The notes beneath the pieces are model-generated. The model was not told the origin of the DNA. It ran no database searches and saw only the letters and a list, made by a program, of their open reading frames with translations. This document shows positions 10,908-23,794 of a stretch of DNA of 64,000 nt, in pieces. Both the position numbers and the translations under genes were made by a program. This stretch comes from Boletus sp. NGJ. Lineage: Eukaryota > Basidiomycota > Agaricomycetes > Boletales > Boletaceae. Location of the stretch: assembly GCA_019096195.1 (NCBI GenBank), contig JAGTXK010000075.1:62001-126000 (forward strand), given 5' to 3'. Each line of letters opens with the position of its first letter. Position 1 is the first letter of the stretch.

Positions 10908-12387
10908 ACCTGCACAAAACATGAATCTTGCAGAATTGTGATTCAAATTTCTCAGTACCATATGAAAGGCTATACTAAGGCCTACTTCCCTATCAAGTTT
11001 CATAATACCAATCCAATCATCCTGTGAGAAAATATGAATAAATCTTCTAGTATTACTATTATTACTAGCTATTGCTAGTGACAACTATTACTTATTCTTT
11101 AATTCTGTGACTGGTATCTTTATTCTCACACCCATACAGCATGATCACATGATTCTTGCCTTGCTTAGAATGCTGCCAAAATTTCCATTCAATCATAGCC
11201 CTGGTCATAAATGCACAAATGATCACATGTACTCATTTTACATTCTAGATTTAGCTAGCACAGAACAGGTTAGACTAAATCAATGTGAGTTAGAGTGAGT
11301 CATGATGACTCCACTTGAGTTGTACTAATCCAATTCAGATGTACTCTTCTCCAGAGGCACCAATGGCTCAAGGCAAGAGAATAAATCTGGAATCAACAGT
11401 CTTCAGTAGAATAGCATAAAAGGAGGCAAGATTTAACTGCAAGACCCATCTTATCTTCTCCCTCTTAAGAGGACATCTAAGAAAAGATTACCTGAAACCT
11501 ATTCTAAGTGGGAAAAAGACCCCTCTGCCAATAGGTATGTATTGTTACAGTTGTAGAAGGAGGTACACCTTTTTTCCTTCCTACTCCCTCTCCCAGACTC
11601 TGGAACAACCTACTCTTCGACTTCTACAACTTAGAATTCCCCCATGACATCCACCCAAGCATTGCCCCATTCTGAATACCCTTTTGAGGTGATGCATCAC
11701 TATGGCTGTGACACAGCCCTCTATTTCACCTATATGTATTTCACCTCTGATTCAATCACAGACATTGCCTCCTCAGCTATGTTCTCTCATACATAGCCTA
11801 GTACTCCAATTCCTCATTCATCTGATGCCTTTGATCTTCTTTCATAGTAATATTCGATCTGTGATCTCATATTACTATATATGGCAAGAAGCCTACCCTA
11901 GATTGGGGAGGTCTATATATACAGGCATACACTCTTTATGTAACCTCTAATCTTGATCTACACTTTTTACCGTATAATCAACCCACTCTTGGTTCCACAT
12001 CACTTCAGAGTCTGTACTCTAGAAGTGACAACACTTGTGCTCGTGATACTTCTTCTCATCACTTCACACTTATGCAGCCTCCTTGCTATCCATTCGCGCA
12101 CCTAACCCATGGCAACACCAACACAGACAGGGTTCTGCAACTACAAGAAGGGTTTCCTTGTAGACGACAGGATTGTTCACATGCTTAACCAGCAGCAACA
12201 CCAACACAGACAGGGTTCTGCTCAGATAGGATGACAGGCATCACTATCTTCAAAGTCCAAGACTCCGCCATTGGTCATAGGGACATCCCTCACTCTTAGA
12301 GGAGACTCTATTGTAATAATATAGGAAATTTTCAAACTTTTCGAACACACTCTTACGTTTCATTTCTCTTCAAATCTTTTCTTCATA

Positions 12388-12453
12388 AGTCACGTGACTG
12401 TGCACGTGACCGTGGAAACATATCACATGACAGGTCTAGAACCTATGACGTCA
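12388..12453 (+). promoter_or_regulatory. Palindromic factor sites in the LTR (two CACGTG, one TGACGTCA)
   Basis: A perfect 12-bp palindrome AGTCACGTGACT (12388-12399), a second CACGTG (12403-12408) and a perfect CRE-type palindrome TGACGTCA (12446-12453) lie 135-200 bp upstream of the TATA box. CACGTG is the core for bHLH factors and TGACGTCA for bZIP/ATF factors. That these sites drive the element is inference. Confidence 0.6.
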
Positions 12454-12587
12454 TATGACATCATACCTCATGTGATCCACGACCTTTTAATTTCCGCTCT
12501 TCTCACACAGCCCTATTAATCTCCGTCTTACCATACGTAGTAATTTATCACACGCACAGCATGGTCCGTGCGCACTTCTCCTTCATG

Positions 12588-12595
12588 TATATAAA
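12588..12595 (+). promoter_or_regulatory. TATA box of gypsy copy 2 LTR
   Basis: TATATAAA, also present in the 3' LTR (18531-18538) and in copy 1. A position ~200 bp before the LTR end fits a U3/R promoter. Confidence 0.7.
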
Positions 12596-13412
12596 CTAGT
12601 ACTTTGACGACTGGAATCCCCAGTCTAATCCACTTGTACTTTCCTCCAACAATCCATTAGCTTCGGTCTTCAGGCCGTCGTAGGGTTGGGAACATACAGG
12701 ACTAAGACTCCCCACCTGATTCGTTCAGCCAGGACACGTGTAGCCTGCGACGCATTTCCGAGCCTTGTGGTGTGCTTTCCGAAAGGATTCATAACACTTG
12801 GATTAGACTGCGATACACAACGCTCGGACTCCAGAGCTAAGGAGATATACGCGGGCCCAGCGTTTAAGGGACATCTGCATAGTATTCACCACTTGACGGT
12901 GACGAGAAAAGCACTCGCCGAAACGCTTGAATATACGCTCGTCCGGCGTCATAAATAAGGATAACGTTGCTGCCGGGCATAGTGCACTAGCCCCACTTCT
13001 TAGGTGGTTGCCGACCTAAGCGTACGCTGGTTCTACGATAGTGAACCCAGGTTCTCGTGATCACCTGTGACGTCACGAAGTAGCGTTAGGGGGATTTATC
13101 TCGCCTTTCTCCTGTGCTACACCTGCTTGTAGTAAAAGCAGTTATACTCCGGTCCCCCTACCACCGCTGCCCACCATTTTCAACGATCTATATTTCGACT
13201 CCTACGAAGGCGTAGGAACCCCAGAGCCGGATTGCAAGATAGCTGGCAGTAAGGTTCTGAAAGAAGACCGACGAAGGAAAAGGAAAACCTACATCAAGAA
13301 ATCCCGACAAAGTTCAGACCTCTCCGCCCATCCTCCGCATTCGCCTTATACCGCATCCAATACTTCCGCTCCTACCTCCGCCCCGTATCCCTCCTAAGGC
13401 CCAACCAACGAT

Positions 13413-14575
13413 ATGTCTAGAGTCGACATCGATGAGTTGGTAAAGAAGCTCGCCGACCTCACGCAGGAGCGCGACAAGGACAACATCACGAAAAAGATCG
13501 CCGATCCTGGGAAATGGGACGGCACAAGGTCATCATTCCGCCCCTGGTGGATCAAGCTCCGTCTTTGGGTTGACGCCCAAACATGGAAAAACAACAAGAT
13601 TATGGACATCGCGGTCCTCTCCCGTCTCGAAGGAAAAGCGGAAGCCTTCGCGCAACTCATCATGGAGCACTACCTTGATGAGGAAGCCACCATCGAGACG
13701 GACGCCAACGGGGTGGCGCTACCGGCAAAAGGAGCCGATGCGTGGCCCACTTGGAACAGATTGCAGGAACAGATTAAAACCCATTTCTGCATCGACACTC
13801 TGGCCCACGAGTCTTTGAGGAAGCTCGAGAGCCCTAAAACAGAATGGTCATCCCATCGATCTGTTCCTCCAACGCTTTGAGATATCTAAGGAAAGAGTCG
13901 TACATCGACGACCACCACGCCGCAGTTCTACTGAAAAAGGCAGTAGACTACAAAATCTACGAAAGATCTCGCTTGAACAGCCCAGCTCGCAATTTCGACT
14001 ACGAGGATCTAGTCCTCAACTACAGAGTAATAGGGCGAGCATTCGAGCAGATAGTAAACGAGCGTGGACCACCTCAACGATCTCAACCGCGTTCATCCTT
14101 CCCTCCTCCTCGTGGGCAACCCCCACAAAATTCATATCGTCCTACCTACACGGCAGTAGGAACGCAACCGGGTCGCGGCGCACCCATGGAGATAGGTGTC
14201 CAGCAGGCTGGACCCTCAAAGGAAACTCGTACCTGTTTCCATTGTGGCAAGCCCGGCCACATCAAACCCAACTGCCCGACGAACCCGTTCAAACGGACAG
14301 GTCGTCCACCAATGCAACGCCAGATCTGGGACTGGAACCAAGGCTCGTACGTCGAGCAAAGCCAGGGAGAAAATGAGTATCCCACGTTTTTTAATGAGTC
14401 CCAATCTCGCGCATACGCGCAACGACCTCTCCCGCAACCTCCCGTAGCTACGGCGGTACCAAACGTAGCAGCAAGGTCTTACGTTACCGATGAGGCGGAA
14501 GCGTATTACAGAGACAAGTTCGAAGTAGAAGCAAAAGCCAGAGCTGCTCAGGCTTTAAATGGACAGCGCCAATGA
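13413..14575 (+). pseudogene. gag of gypsy copy 2 (one frame change)
   Basis: Capsid-nucleocapsid protein that would form the particle. It starts MSRVDIDELVKKLADL, a capsid-like helical region, and a CCHC zinc knuckle (CFHCGKPGHIKPNC, about 14235-14277) sits in the C-terminal third. The frame shifts once around 13844-13850, between KTEWS and the continuation that reads LRYLRKES. The stop TGA at 14573-14575 overlaps the pol ATG at 14572 by ATGA. Confidence 0.88.
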
Positions 14576-17500
14576 GTGCAGAGGGAACTCAGCGGCAAGA
14601 ACTATTTTCTTCATCATCTCTTACCACATGTACACATACCGATTTTCCTATCTCTGATCTTTCTACTGTTCTACGTAAATTATCTATGAAATCTGCGAGG
14701 GCGTCTCAATTGAGCGCGGCACCAGAATTAAGTGTACTTAATTCCCTCGTAAAACAACAAAAAATAGCGAATATATATAAACCCACGAAAGTCACGTTAA
14801 ACCAAGCATCGACACTATCCTATGGTGGAGAGTTCTCTCTCGAAACCACAGTATCATGCAACGTTAACGGCCAGTGGTCGCGTTACCGTTTCCAGTCCCT
14901 CCTGGATTCGGGAGCGTCGCATACGTTTATCGACCAGGACTATGTAAAGAGACACGGAATACCTTTCTATACCATCGACAACCCCATTAAGATACATAAC
15001 GCTGACGGTTCGGAAGGAGCAATCGGACCGATCCGTCATGCGGTAACCCTGATGGTGGAAATCGAAGGACATTACGAAGTCATAGACGCTTACATATCTA
15101 AATTAGGAACTCATCGAATGATCATCGGGTATGACTGGCTATATCGTCATAACCCTGACATCGATTGGGTCAAACAAACAATTACGTTTCCACGATGTAC
15201 ATCCTACTGTAAAATTATGGGCCTAGGACCCACTTCCTCTTACGAACCGACTTCAATTACGTACGATAGAAGAAGGACTAAAAGAAAAAGTCCCTAAAAC
15301 CTATCACGAGTTTCTAGATGTTTTCTCGGAGAAAGAATCACAAAGAATGCCCTTACGAAAACATTGGGATCACGCAATCGATCTCAAAGAAGACTTCATC
15401 CCCAAGAAAGGACGTGTTATTCCCCTTTCGGACATCGAGATGGAAGAAGTCAGAACGTTTATCGAAAAGGAAGTCAAAAAGGGTTACGTCAAACCCTCCA
15501 AATCTCCGCAGACATCTCCCGTCTTCTTCATTCCTAAAAAAGACGGCAAAAAACGAATGGTTATGGACTACCGTTATCTAAACGAAGGAACAATCAAGAA
15601 TTCGTATCCACTCCCTCTCATTCCGCAATTAATTGATCGACTCAAAAACGCGGACCTATTTACGGCTATGGATCTCCGATGGGGCTATAACAATGTCCGC
15701 ATCAAAGAAGGCGACGAATGGAAAGCAGCATTCGTTACCCCTATTGGAGCTTACGAACCCACCGTTATGTATTTCGGACTCACGAACTCCCCTCCTACAT
15801 TCCAAACTATGATGAACGATATATTTAACGACATGTATGCCGTAGTCGTCATCTACATCGACGACGTCATGATATTTACCTCAAAAAAGACAAAAGAACA
15901 GCACGAAGAAGTTGTAAAGGAAGTTTTACGCCGTCTCCGCGAAAACGACCTTTACGTAAAACCAGAAAAGTGTACCTTCTCGGCAACAAAAGTGGACTTT
16001 CCTAGGGATGGTGGTATCTAAAGAGGGGGTAGAAATGCAGTCGAAGAAAGTAGCTGGGGTCATGGATTGGCCGATTCCTACTCGCTTGAAGCAACTTCAA
16101 GGCTTTCTCGGACTCTGTAATTATTATAGACGATTCATCGAAGGCTTCGCGCAAATCGCACGACCCTTGAACGATCTCACCAAAAAAGACGTTCCATTCA
16201 AATGGGGTCCAGACCAGCAAGAAGCATTTCATCCAACTTAAAAAGAAAATTCACGGAAGCACCACTTCTCGCGTATCCTAACCGCGATCAAGAAATGCGT
16301 GTGGAAACCGATGCTTCAGACATCGCCACGGGAGCAGTGCTCTCCACACTATGCAACGATGGTAATTGGCGACCAGTCGCCTTTATCTCTCACTCTTTTG
16401 ACAGCGCAGAGCGCAACTACCCTATCTACGATAAAGAACTGCTTGCAGTTATACGCGCATTAGAAGAATGGCGTCACTATTTAATAGGTCGCGAAGGTTT
16501 TGAAATCTGGACCGATCACAAAAACCTCGAATACTGGAAGAAGCCTCAAACACTTAAGCGGACGTCAAGCACGTTGGCACGCACTTCTTCAAGAATTCAA
16601 CTACTCTTTCGTATACAAACCGGGATCGTCAAATGGAAGAGCCGATGCCTTATCCCGACGACCAGATCACGGTGATGCAGTTGATAGATCACAATCAAAA
16701 CGTCACCGTTCTCCCTCCTTCCATATTTATAAACCACGTTTCTCTTTCTTCTGACTCTTATGACAAAAATACAAAAAGAATCCAAAAAACATAACGTCGA
16801 CGCAATAAACAATTTCCTTTTCTACTCAGAACTTAATCTATTCAAAAACGAAAAAGACCAAATCTACGTACCTGAATCTCTACGTACCGAAATCATTACC
16901 TTATGTCATGACTCGCCCATTGCAGGACACGGCGGTCATTCGAAAACCATACATACTCTCTCTCGTTATTTCTCGTGGCCAGGAGTCACAAAAGACGTTA
17001 AAACTTATGTAGATCACTGCCAAGTGTGCGCCCTCACGAAGGGTAAGCAAAATGCACCGGCAGGAAAAGTCATTCCTCTTCCCGCGGCAAAAAGACCTTG
17101 GGAAGATCTATCTGTAGATTTCATCACTGGCTTACCGCCATCACAATCTTTTACGGCTATATGCGTTGTAGTGGACAGATTTTCAAAAGAAGTTATTTTT
17201 ATACCAACATACGATACCTGTTCTTCGAAAGATCTAGCTATCCTATTTCGAGACCACGTCTGGTCAACACACGGACTTCCCTCTACCCTCGTATCAGATC
17301 GAGGACCACAATTCGTTTCCGCATTTCACCCAAGAGCTTTGCAAGCTTCTTGGTATAAAACAAAAAATCTCTACGGCATACCACCCGCAAACGGACGGAC
17401 AAACCGAACGCGTTAACCGAGATCTCGAACAGTATCTCCGCGCGTATGCCGGAAAGAAGCAAAACGAATGGGTCGAATGGTTGAAATTAGCCCAATTCTC

Positions 17501-18246
17501 TCACAACAACACCGTCACTACGGCCACTGGAGAAATCCCCTTTAAAGTCACACGAAACTACATACCGCGAATGGGTTTCGAAGGGGATCTCACGGGTTTT
17601 GCAGACGAAATTGGGCGAAATCACAAGGAGATTGAAGAAGCGCTGGAAGCTACACGAGAGAGGATGATCACCTCTTCCGATAAAAAACGATCAACAGCAC
17701 CCGAATATTCTATTGGTCAGCAAGTCTGGCTCTCCACCGATAAATTAAAACTTCCGTATACGGCGAAAGAAACTAACACAAAAATGGATTGGCCCCTACG
17801 TCATCACTCGGGTACTTCCAAACGCCGTAACGCTCAAATTACCTACTTCGGTTCACATCCATCCAACCGTGAACATTTCTCGCGTCAAACCTTATAGAGA
17901 TACGCTGCCTGGACAGCCTAAATCTCGACCTGACGCTATAGAAATTGACGAAGAAGGTGAAGAGCAATTCGAAGTCGACTATATCGCCGCTTCCAGGTTG
18001 AAGAACAGGCAAAATAGAATATTTGGTTCACTGGAAAGGTTACGACGAAACCGACCGTACTTGGGAATCCGAAGACATTCATGTAACTGCACCAGATGCA
18101 GTACAAGATTTCCATCGTCGTAACCCTTCCGCACCACGCAAGCTTCGTGGTTTATCATTATCGGCATTTCGCTTCTTTATTCGCTCCTTATGAAAATTTC
18201 ACCGAACACGAGAAAAACAACGACTCGCCTGGAATTCGAGTCTTAA
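14572..18246 (+). pseudogene. pol of gypsy copy 2 (PR-RT-RNaseH-IN-chromodomain), multiply frameshifted
   Basis: Protease active site LLDSGASHTF is near 14905-14935. RT has F-T-A-M-D-L and the catalytic Y-I-D-D box at about 15856-15867. RNase H starts with DAS near 16310. Integrase has H/H and C-Q-V-C zinc residues (about 16905-17030) and the acidic triad sites VDF, SDRGPQF and QTE, all unchanged. The chromodomain is near 17960-18065, and TAA is at 18244-18246. Frame changes fall near 15250, 16005, 16228, 16555, 16750, 17325, 17610, 17775 and 18008. All catalytic residues remain; only the frame is lost. Confidence 0.9.
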
Positions 18247-18257
18247 AGAGGGGGTAG

Positions 18258-18739
18258 TGTAATAATATAGGAAATTTTCAAACTTTTCGAACACACACTT
18301 ACTTTTCATTCTCTTCAAATCTTTCCTTCATAAGTCACGTGACTGTGCACGTGACCGTGGAAACATATCACATGACAGGTCTAGAACCTATGACGTCATA
18401 TGACATCATACCTCATGTGATCCACGACCTTTTAATTTCCGCTCTTCTCACACAGCCCTATTAATCTCCGTCTTACCATACGTAGTAATTTATCACACGC
18501 ACAGCATGGTCCGTGCACACTTTCCTCATGTATATAAACTAGCACTTTGACGACTGGAATCCCCAGTCTAATCCACTTGTACTTTCCTCCAACAATCCAT
18601 TAGCTTCGGTCTTCAGGCCGTCGTAGGGTTGGGAACATACAGGACTAAGACTCCCCACCTGATTCGTTCAGCCAGGACACGTGTAGCCTGCGACGCATTT
18701 CCAAGCCTTGTGGTGTGATTCTCGAAAGGGTTCATAACA
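18258..18739 (+). repeat. 3' LTR of gypsy copy 2
   Basis: 482 bp, nearly identical to 12312-12796. It follows the purine tract AAAGAGGGGGTAG at 18245-18257. Confidence 0.94.
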
Positions 18740-18957
18740 TCTATGTAAAGCTAGCTGTTGGTCCCCATATCTAGGGAACTCAGGCCTAGGAAGCCAGTTG
18801 CTCAAGTCCAGCTAGTCTGGTAATCAACTAGGAAGGTTGATTACTTGGTAATATGTCACCAGGTTACAATGGTTGTAACATGTATCATAAGTATAAGTGG
18901 TAGTAGCACTAAGTAGAAAACTATTACCATAACTAGAAAGAAAACATAGCCACTAAG

Positions 18958-19455
18958 TATTATAATATGAATATTTTCAAACCTTTTCACCACAACCTTA
19001 GTCACTCTTTTTCTTCTCATATCACATGACTAGTCACGCAACTGTGGGACACATCACATGACTATAAGTCTAGACTCATCACGTGACCACCTCATATATT
19101 TAATTACCACTCTCATTTACACCTTATCTACTCCCACAATAATCTCTTTCTTAATATTCATACAGATACTTCTTCACTTTATCTACTTATAGTATTTCCT
19201 CATATGCACAGCCTGGTCCATATGCACTTCTATAACTTATATAAACTAGCACTTAATGACTGGATTAACCAGTTGAATCCATTTTGTTGACTTCCAACTC
19301 ATTATTGCCTTGACCATTTGGTCATTGTAGGTGTGAGGAATTCTTCAAATGAGACCTCCCTCCATACCCTCATCCCTGAGCCAGGACCTGTGTAGCCTGC
19401 AAATCAGACTGAGTCTTGTGGATATCTGTCATTAAGGATGATAGGTATCATAACA
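18958..19455 (+). repeat. 5' LTR of gypsy copy 3
   Basis: 498 bp. The starting TG has become TA; it ends CATAACA. It is clearly related to the copy 2 LTRs, but the CACGTG and TGACGTCA palindromes are lost or reduced to CpG-free variants. The sequence after it (CTTGGATTTGACTG) matches the primer-site region of copy 2. Confidence 0.85.
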
Positions 19456-20069
19456 CTTGGATTTGACTGTCATATACAATGCTCAGACCCTAGAGCCAAG
19501 GGGAAGTTTGCAGAGTATTCACCACTTGATGGTGATGAGTAAAGTACTCGCTGAAATGCTTGTATAGTATATATGCTCACCTAGCATTATAAATAAGGAT
19601 AAAGCTACTGTCAAGCATAGTGCACTAGCCCCCATTGTCTGTTGAGTGTCTAACAGTCTGTAAGGTGGTACTATGCTAGTGTACCCAGGTTTGTGTGATT
19701 ACCTGTAATGTCACATATGGAGTGATAGTGAGAATCATTCTAATTCTTCCTCATGTGCTCACCTCCAACCCTAGCAAGGAAAATGATCTCATAGTTTTTA
19801 TCCAGGTTGCTGCAGTCACCTAGAATCAGTCTTTATATTACCAGATCAAATTGTAGGATTCCCAGAACATGGTTAGAAGATACTACATAGTAAGAATCTG
19901 AAAGAAGAATTTATTGAGATAGCTCACATAAGGAAACAAGCCAGGTCTTTGAAACCCAACCCTGATAAAATATAAACTTTCTATCCTGCCAATATATTCC
20001 TTTTCTACCAAATTAACTTCTTCCACACCTACCTTTGCCTCCATTCCTTCTTAAAACCCAAAATCAAGT

Positions 20070-21231
20070 ATGTCAGTGAACCTTGATGACCTTGTAAGGT
20101 GGCTTGCCAACCTTAATGTTGACAAGGAAAAAACTTATGTCACCAAGCAAATCTCCGACCCCAGTACATGGGATGGCAATAGATTAGTGTTTCACTTCTG
20201 GTGGATCAAATTACATCTATGGGTTGAGGCCCAGATATGGAGATTGGACAAAGTGCTCTGTATAGCAATCCTCTCTCAGTTCAAAAACCAGGCAGCTGGT
20301 TTTGCCCAAATTACTATGGAAAAATACTTCGACCAAGAAGAGGATGATATCAGAGATGTAAACAATGTAGTAACAGGCAGAAAAGGAGATGCAGTGTGGC
20401 CATTATGGAATGCACTGAGAAAAGAAATAAGAGATTAGTTCTGAATCAATGTGCTGGCACATGAATCACTAAGGAAGTTGAAAGCTCTAAAACAGAACAG
20501 ATATTCCATGGATCTGTTCATCCAAAGGTTTGAGATCCTGAGGAAAGAGGCCAAAATTAAAGACTATCATGCAGCTTCTCTACTGAAAAATGCAGTAGAT
20601 TACAGGATCTATAAAAAGGCATCACTGGTAATGACAAACCTCCAGCCTCTCTATCACCATCTGGTATTTGAATATTAGAAGATTGGCAGAGTGTTTGAAC
20701 AAATGGTAGTCAAACGAGGACCCCCCCAGCAAAGCTGCTTCCAACAACAACCCCCTCAATATCCTCCATGCTTTCCTTACCCTCTCTGCCTATCCAACTC
20801 TCACCCCCTGTGCCCACAATTTATGGCTACCAGCACACAGTCTAGTCAAGGAGCTCCAATGGAGGTAGGCATCCAGCAGGCTGGACCAAGTTCCCAACCA
20901 GCACAAGGACATGTTTCTTATGTAACCAACCAGAACACATCAAGCCAGATTGTCCTAAGAATCCATACCACCTCAGCAGAGGCAACAATTTACTTGACAC
21001 TACAATCAGGGTGCTTATGTGTCCATGGCAGAAAATGAGTATGTCAGTTTTTCTCAAGCTTTACAGCATTACATGGATCATCCCTTCCCCATTCCTCCAG
21101 TTGCAGCACCAGTACTGCAAGCTGCACAACATGCCTTCATCTCAGAGAAGGCAGAAGCATTTTATTGAGACAAGTTTGAGGCCAAGGTGAAGCACTGAGC
21201 AGCCAATGTGTTGAAAGGACAATGCACATGA
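20070..21231 (+). pseudogene. gag relic of gypsy copy 3
   Basis: Begins MSVNLDDLVRWLANLN in register with copy 2 gag. Stops lie near 20436 and 20678. The zinc knuckle region (about 20908-20955) is degraded to YVTNQNTS-type residues, so the CCHC cysteines are lost in part. Confidence 0.82.
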
Positions 21232-22291
21232 ACAATGAGGGTGTTCCTCTTTCTGATCTTTCTTCTGTACTTTGTAGTTTATCTTGTAATTCTATAAGGT
21301 TGCCTCAATTGAGCATGGCACCAGAACTCAAATATAGTGTGCTTGATTCCCTTCAAAGACAACAAAAAATATCTCATATCTATAAACCCCTTGATTCAAA
21401 GGTCACTATGCATTGTACAACAATGTTGTTATTCAACAGAGAGTTCTTGCTTGAGACCATCATATATTGTCAGTAGAATGGCCAGTGGATTAGACACAAG
21501 TTCAAAGCTCTCTTAGACTCTGGTGCCTTCCACACTTTTATAGACTTAGACTATGTAGCCTGTTATAGGATCTCATTCTTTAAACTGTCAAATCCTGTAA
21601 AGGTACATAATGCAGATGGATCAGAAGGTGCTATTGGCCAGATCCAACATGCAGCAACCTTAATGGTGGAAATAGCAGGACATTTCAAAACAATAGACAC
21701 TTACATTTCTAAATTGGAAACCCATTGTATGATTATAGGATATGATTGGCTCTACTGCCATAATCCTAACATTAATTGAATAAAACAGAGTATAGACTTT
21801 CCCCATTGCACTCAATACTGTAAAATATTAGGAATTGGACCTATGATATAAACCAACACTCATTTACATACCATCATAGAAGGACTAGCAGGATAGGTGC
21901 CACCCACTTACCATGATGTATTCTCCAAAGAAGAATCAATAAGAATGCCACTATGAAAGTCTTGGGATCATGTCATAGATCTCAAGCTGGACTTTGTTCC
22001 TAAAAAGGGTAGAGTCATTCCTCTTTTGGACACAGAAATGGAGAAGTTCATGCATTCATTGATAAGGAACTTAAAAATGGGTACATCTCACCTTTCAAAT
22101 CTCCATAGACCTTACCTGTTTTCTTTATATCAAAAAAGTACAGAAAAAAGTGCATGGTAATAGATTACCATTATTTCAATGAAGGTACCATTAAGAATTC
22201 CTATCCTCTACCCCTAATCTCACAGTTAATTGATCAGCTGAAAAATACCGATTTGTTCACTGCTCTTAACTTACATACATTGGGGTATAAC

Positions 22292-23794
22292 TGTTATGGT
22301 TATGGAAGGGGGTATATCTTTTTCTCTTCCTTCACCCCCTCTCAGACTCTGGGACGACCTTCTCTTTGACTTCTACAACTACATGGGATTCCCCCATGAC
22401 ACTCACGCAAGCATCGCCCCATCCAGAACTCCCCTTCTAGGTGATGCACCACCATGGCTGTGACACAGCCTATCCTATTTCATTTTACATGCATTTCACC
22501 TTTGATCTGATTATAGACATTGCCCCCTCGGCTGTGTTCTCTCGTACACAGCCCAGTATTTCAAATTCCTCATTTGACTAATGCCTTGATCCTTTATGGT
22601 AATATTCAGTCTGCAACTTACTATTACCATATACGATATGAAGCCTGCCCTAGATTGGGAAGGCCTATATATACGGGCATTTGCCCCTCATGTAACTCTA
22701 ACCTAGATCTACACAACTTCCCATGTAATCTACCAACCCCTCGGTTCCACTTCACTTTAGACGTCTGTGCCTGCTGTTAAGAATGGACAACTCCGATGAA
22801 ACTCTGAAGGACCAGAGTTACTTGAGGGTGTCGGGACTTGGCTTCACCTTATGTGGTGCACCCTTGCTCAAGTCCAATGTCCCGGATTTCAAAGACGTAG
22901 GAGGATCAGAGGTTTGGACTTGACATAGTCAAACGTCAAGTCGAGTAGAGGGTTGGAGTGAGTTGTTGAGATTCAAATGGGAGACAGGAGGAGTGTTCAG
23001 AGTTGAGTATCGAACTGACTTTATAGGAGTAGTACAGAGGGTTTATATACGATCAGAATGAAGGTATTAGTAATGGAGTTCATAAGGTGTAATGAGTAAT
23101 GGGACAGAGATGGGACCTCGCCAGAGCAGTGCTCCTAAGTAAGACAGACACTGGGTCAGAGACAACTATAAGGCGGGACTAGGATGGATGAAGAAGCATA
23201 GGTTATGTACGAAAGGAGAAGTATAAATACTATAGTGAGGGTGTTACAAGTCCGAGGGTATGAGGATGTACTCCAAGGGAGAACATGCCAGAGTTATGGA
23301 CAGAGTGCCAGAGTTGGACTTGTCAAATTACATGGGATATGACACCCGCTCTGGAAGTGATCACCACAGTGCTTGTGATCTTGCTCTTCATCACTTTGCA
23401 CTTGTGTGGCATCATCGCCAGCCATTCGCATGTCTAGCCAATGCCAATGCCAACACAGATAGGATTTTGCACAGATAGGACTATGCCACTATCTTCAAGT
23501 TCAAGACTCTGCCATTGGCACCACCATTTAAGCCCAGGACTCCACCACTGGCAATCATATATGATAGGTCTGCACCTCCACCAGACTGCACCACCATCGT
23601 CAAAGTCCAAGACTCCACCATTGGTTGTAGAGACGGCTCCAACCCCAAGGGAGGCTCTATGTAAAGCTAGCTGTCAGTCCCCATACCTAGAAACCTAGGC
23701 CTAGGGAGGTATTTTTCCCTCAAGTCTAGCTAGTCCAGTAATCAACCAGGTGGTTGATTACTTGGGAACGTGTCACTTGTTACCCAGCATGACA
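22292..23794 (+). repeat. Solo LTR, family X, copy 3, carrying a nested solo LTR Y
   Basis: Runs from TGTTATGGTTATGG to CAGCATGACA, flanked by a perfect 5-bp duplication ATAAC (22287-22291 and 23795-23799). Without the inserted Y LTR it is about 0.93 kb, like the other X copies. It lies between the codons for G-Y-N and N-V-Q of the gypsy RT. A TATATATACGG box is near 22665. Confidence 0.9.
22775..23344 (+). repeat. Solo LTR, family Y (570 bp)
   Basis: Starts TGTTAAGAATGG and ends GGATATGACA (TG/CA), flanked by CCTGC and CCCGC (22770-22774 and 23345-23349), a 5-bp duplication with one transition. It sits exactly where X copies 1 and 2 are continuous. It is CpG-rich and so among the youngest insertions. 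No other copy is in the window. Confidence 0.82.

Larger units (their letters stand above)
12312..12796 (+). repeat. 5' LTR of gypsy copy 2
   Basis: 485 bp, TGTAATAATA...TTCATAACA. It should hold the promoter and start of transcription. Directly after it comes CTTGGATTAGACTGCG, where the tRNA primer-binding site is expected; I could not assign the primer. Confidence 0.93.
12312..18739 (+). mobile_element. Ty3/gypsy chromovirus, copy 2, full length with two LTRs
   Basis: 6,428 bp, flanked by a perfect 5-bp target duplication TCTAT (12307-12311 and 18740-18744). Both LTRs are present and differ at roughly a dozen or so positions by eye (about 97% alike), so the insertion is recent. Order: 5' LTR, ~0.6-kb leader, gag, pol, purine tract (18245-18257), 3' LTR. 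It keeps many CpG sites. Despite its youth, gag and pol carry many single-base frame changes, so it could move only with proteins from elsewhere, unless these are sequencing errors. Confidence 0.96.
11543..18880 (+). repeat. Solo LTR, family X, copy 2, split by gypsy copy 2
   Basis: LTR pieces at 11543-12311 and 18745-18880 (905 bp together) run from TGTTACAGTTG to GGTTGTAACA. They are flanked by a perfect 5-bp duplication TGTAT (11538-11542 and 18881-18885). The 6.4-kb gypsy copy 2 lies inside. A CTATATATACA TATA-like box is at about 11910. It has no internal coding region of its own, so it was a solo LTR before the gypsy element landed. Confidence 0.9.
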
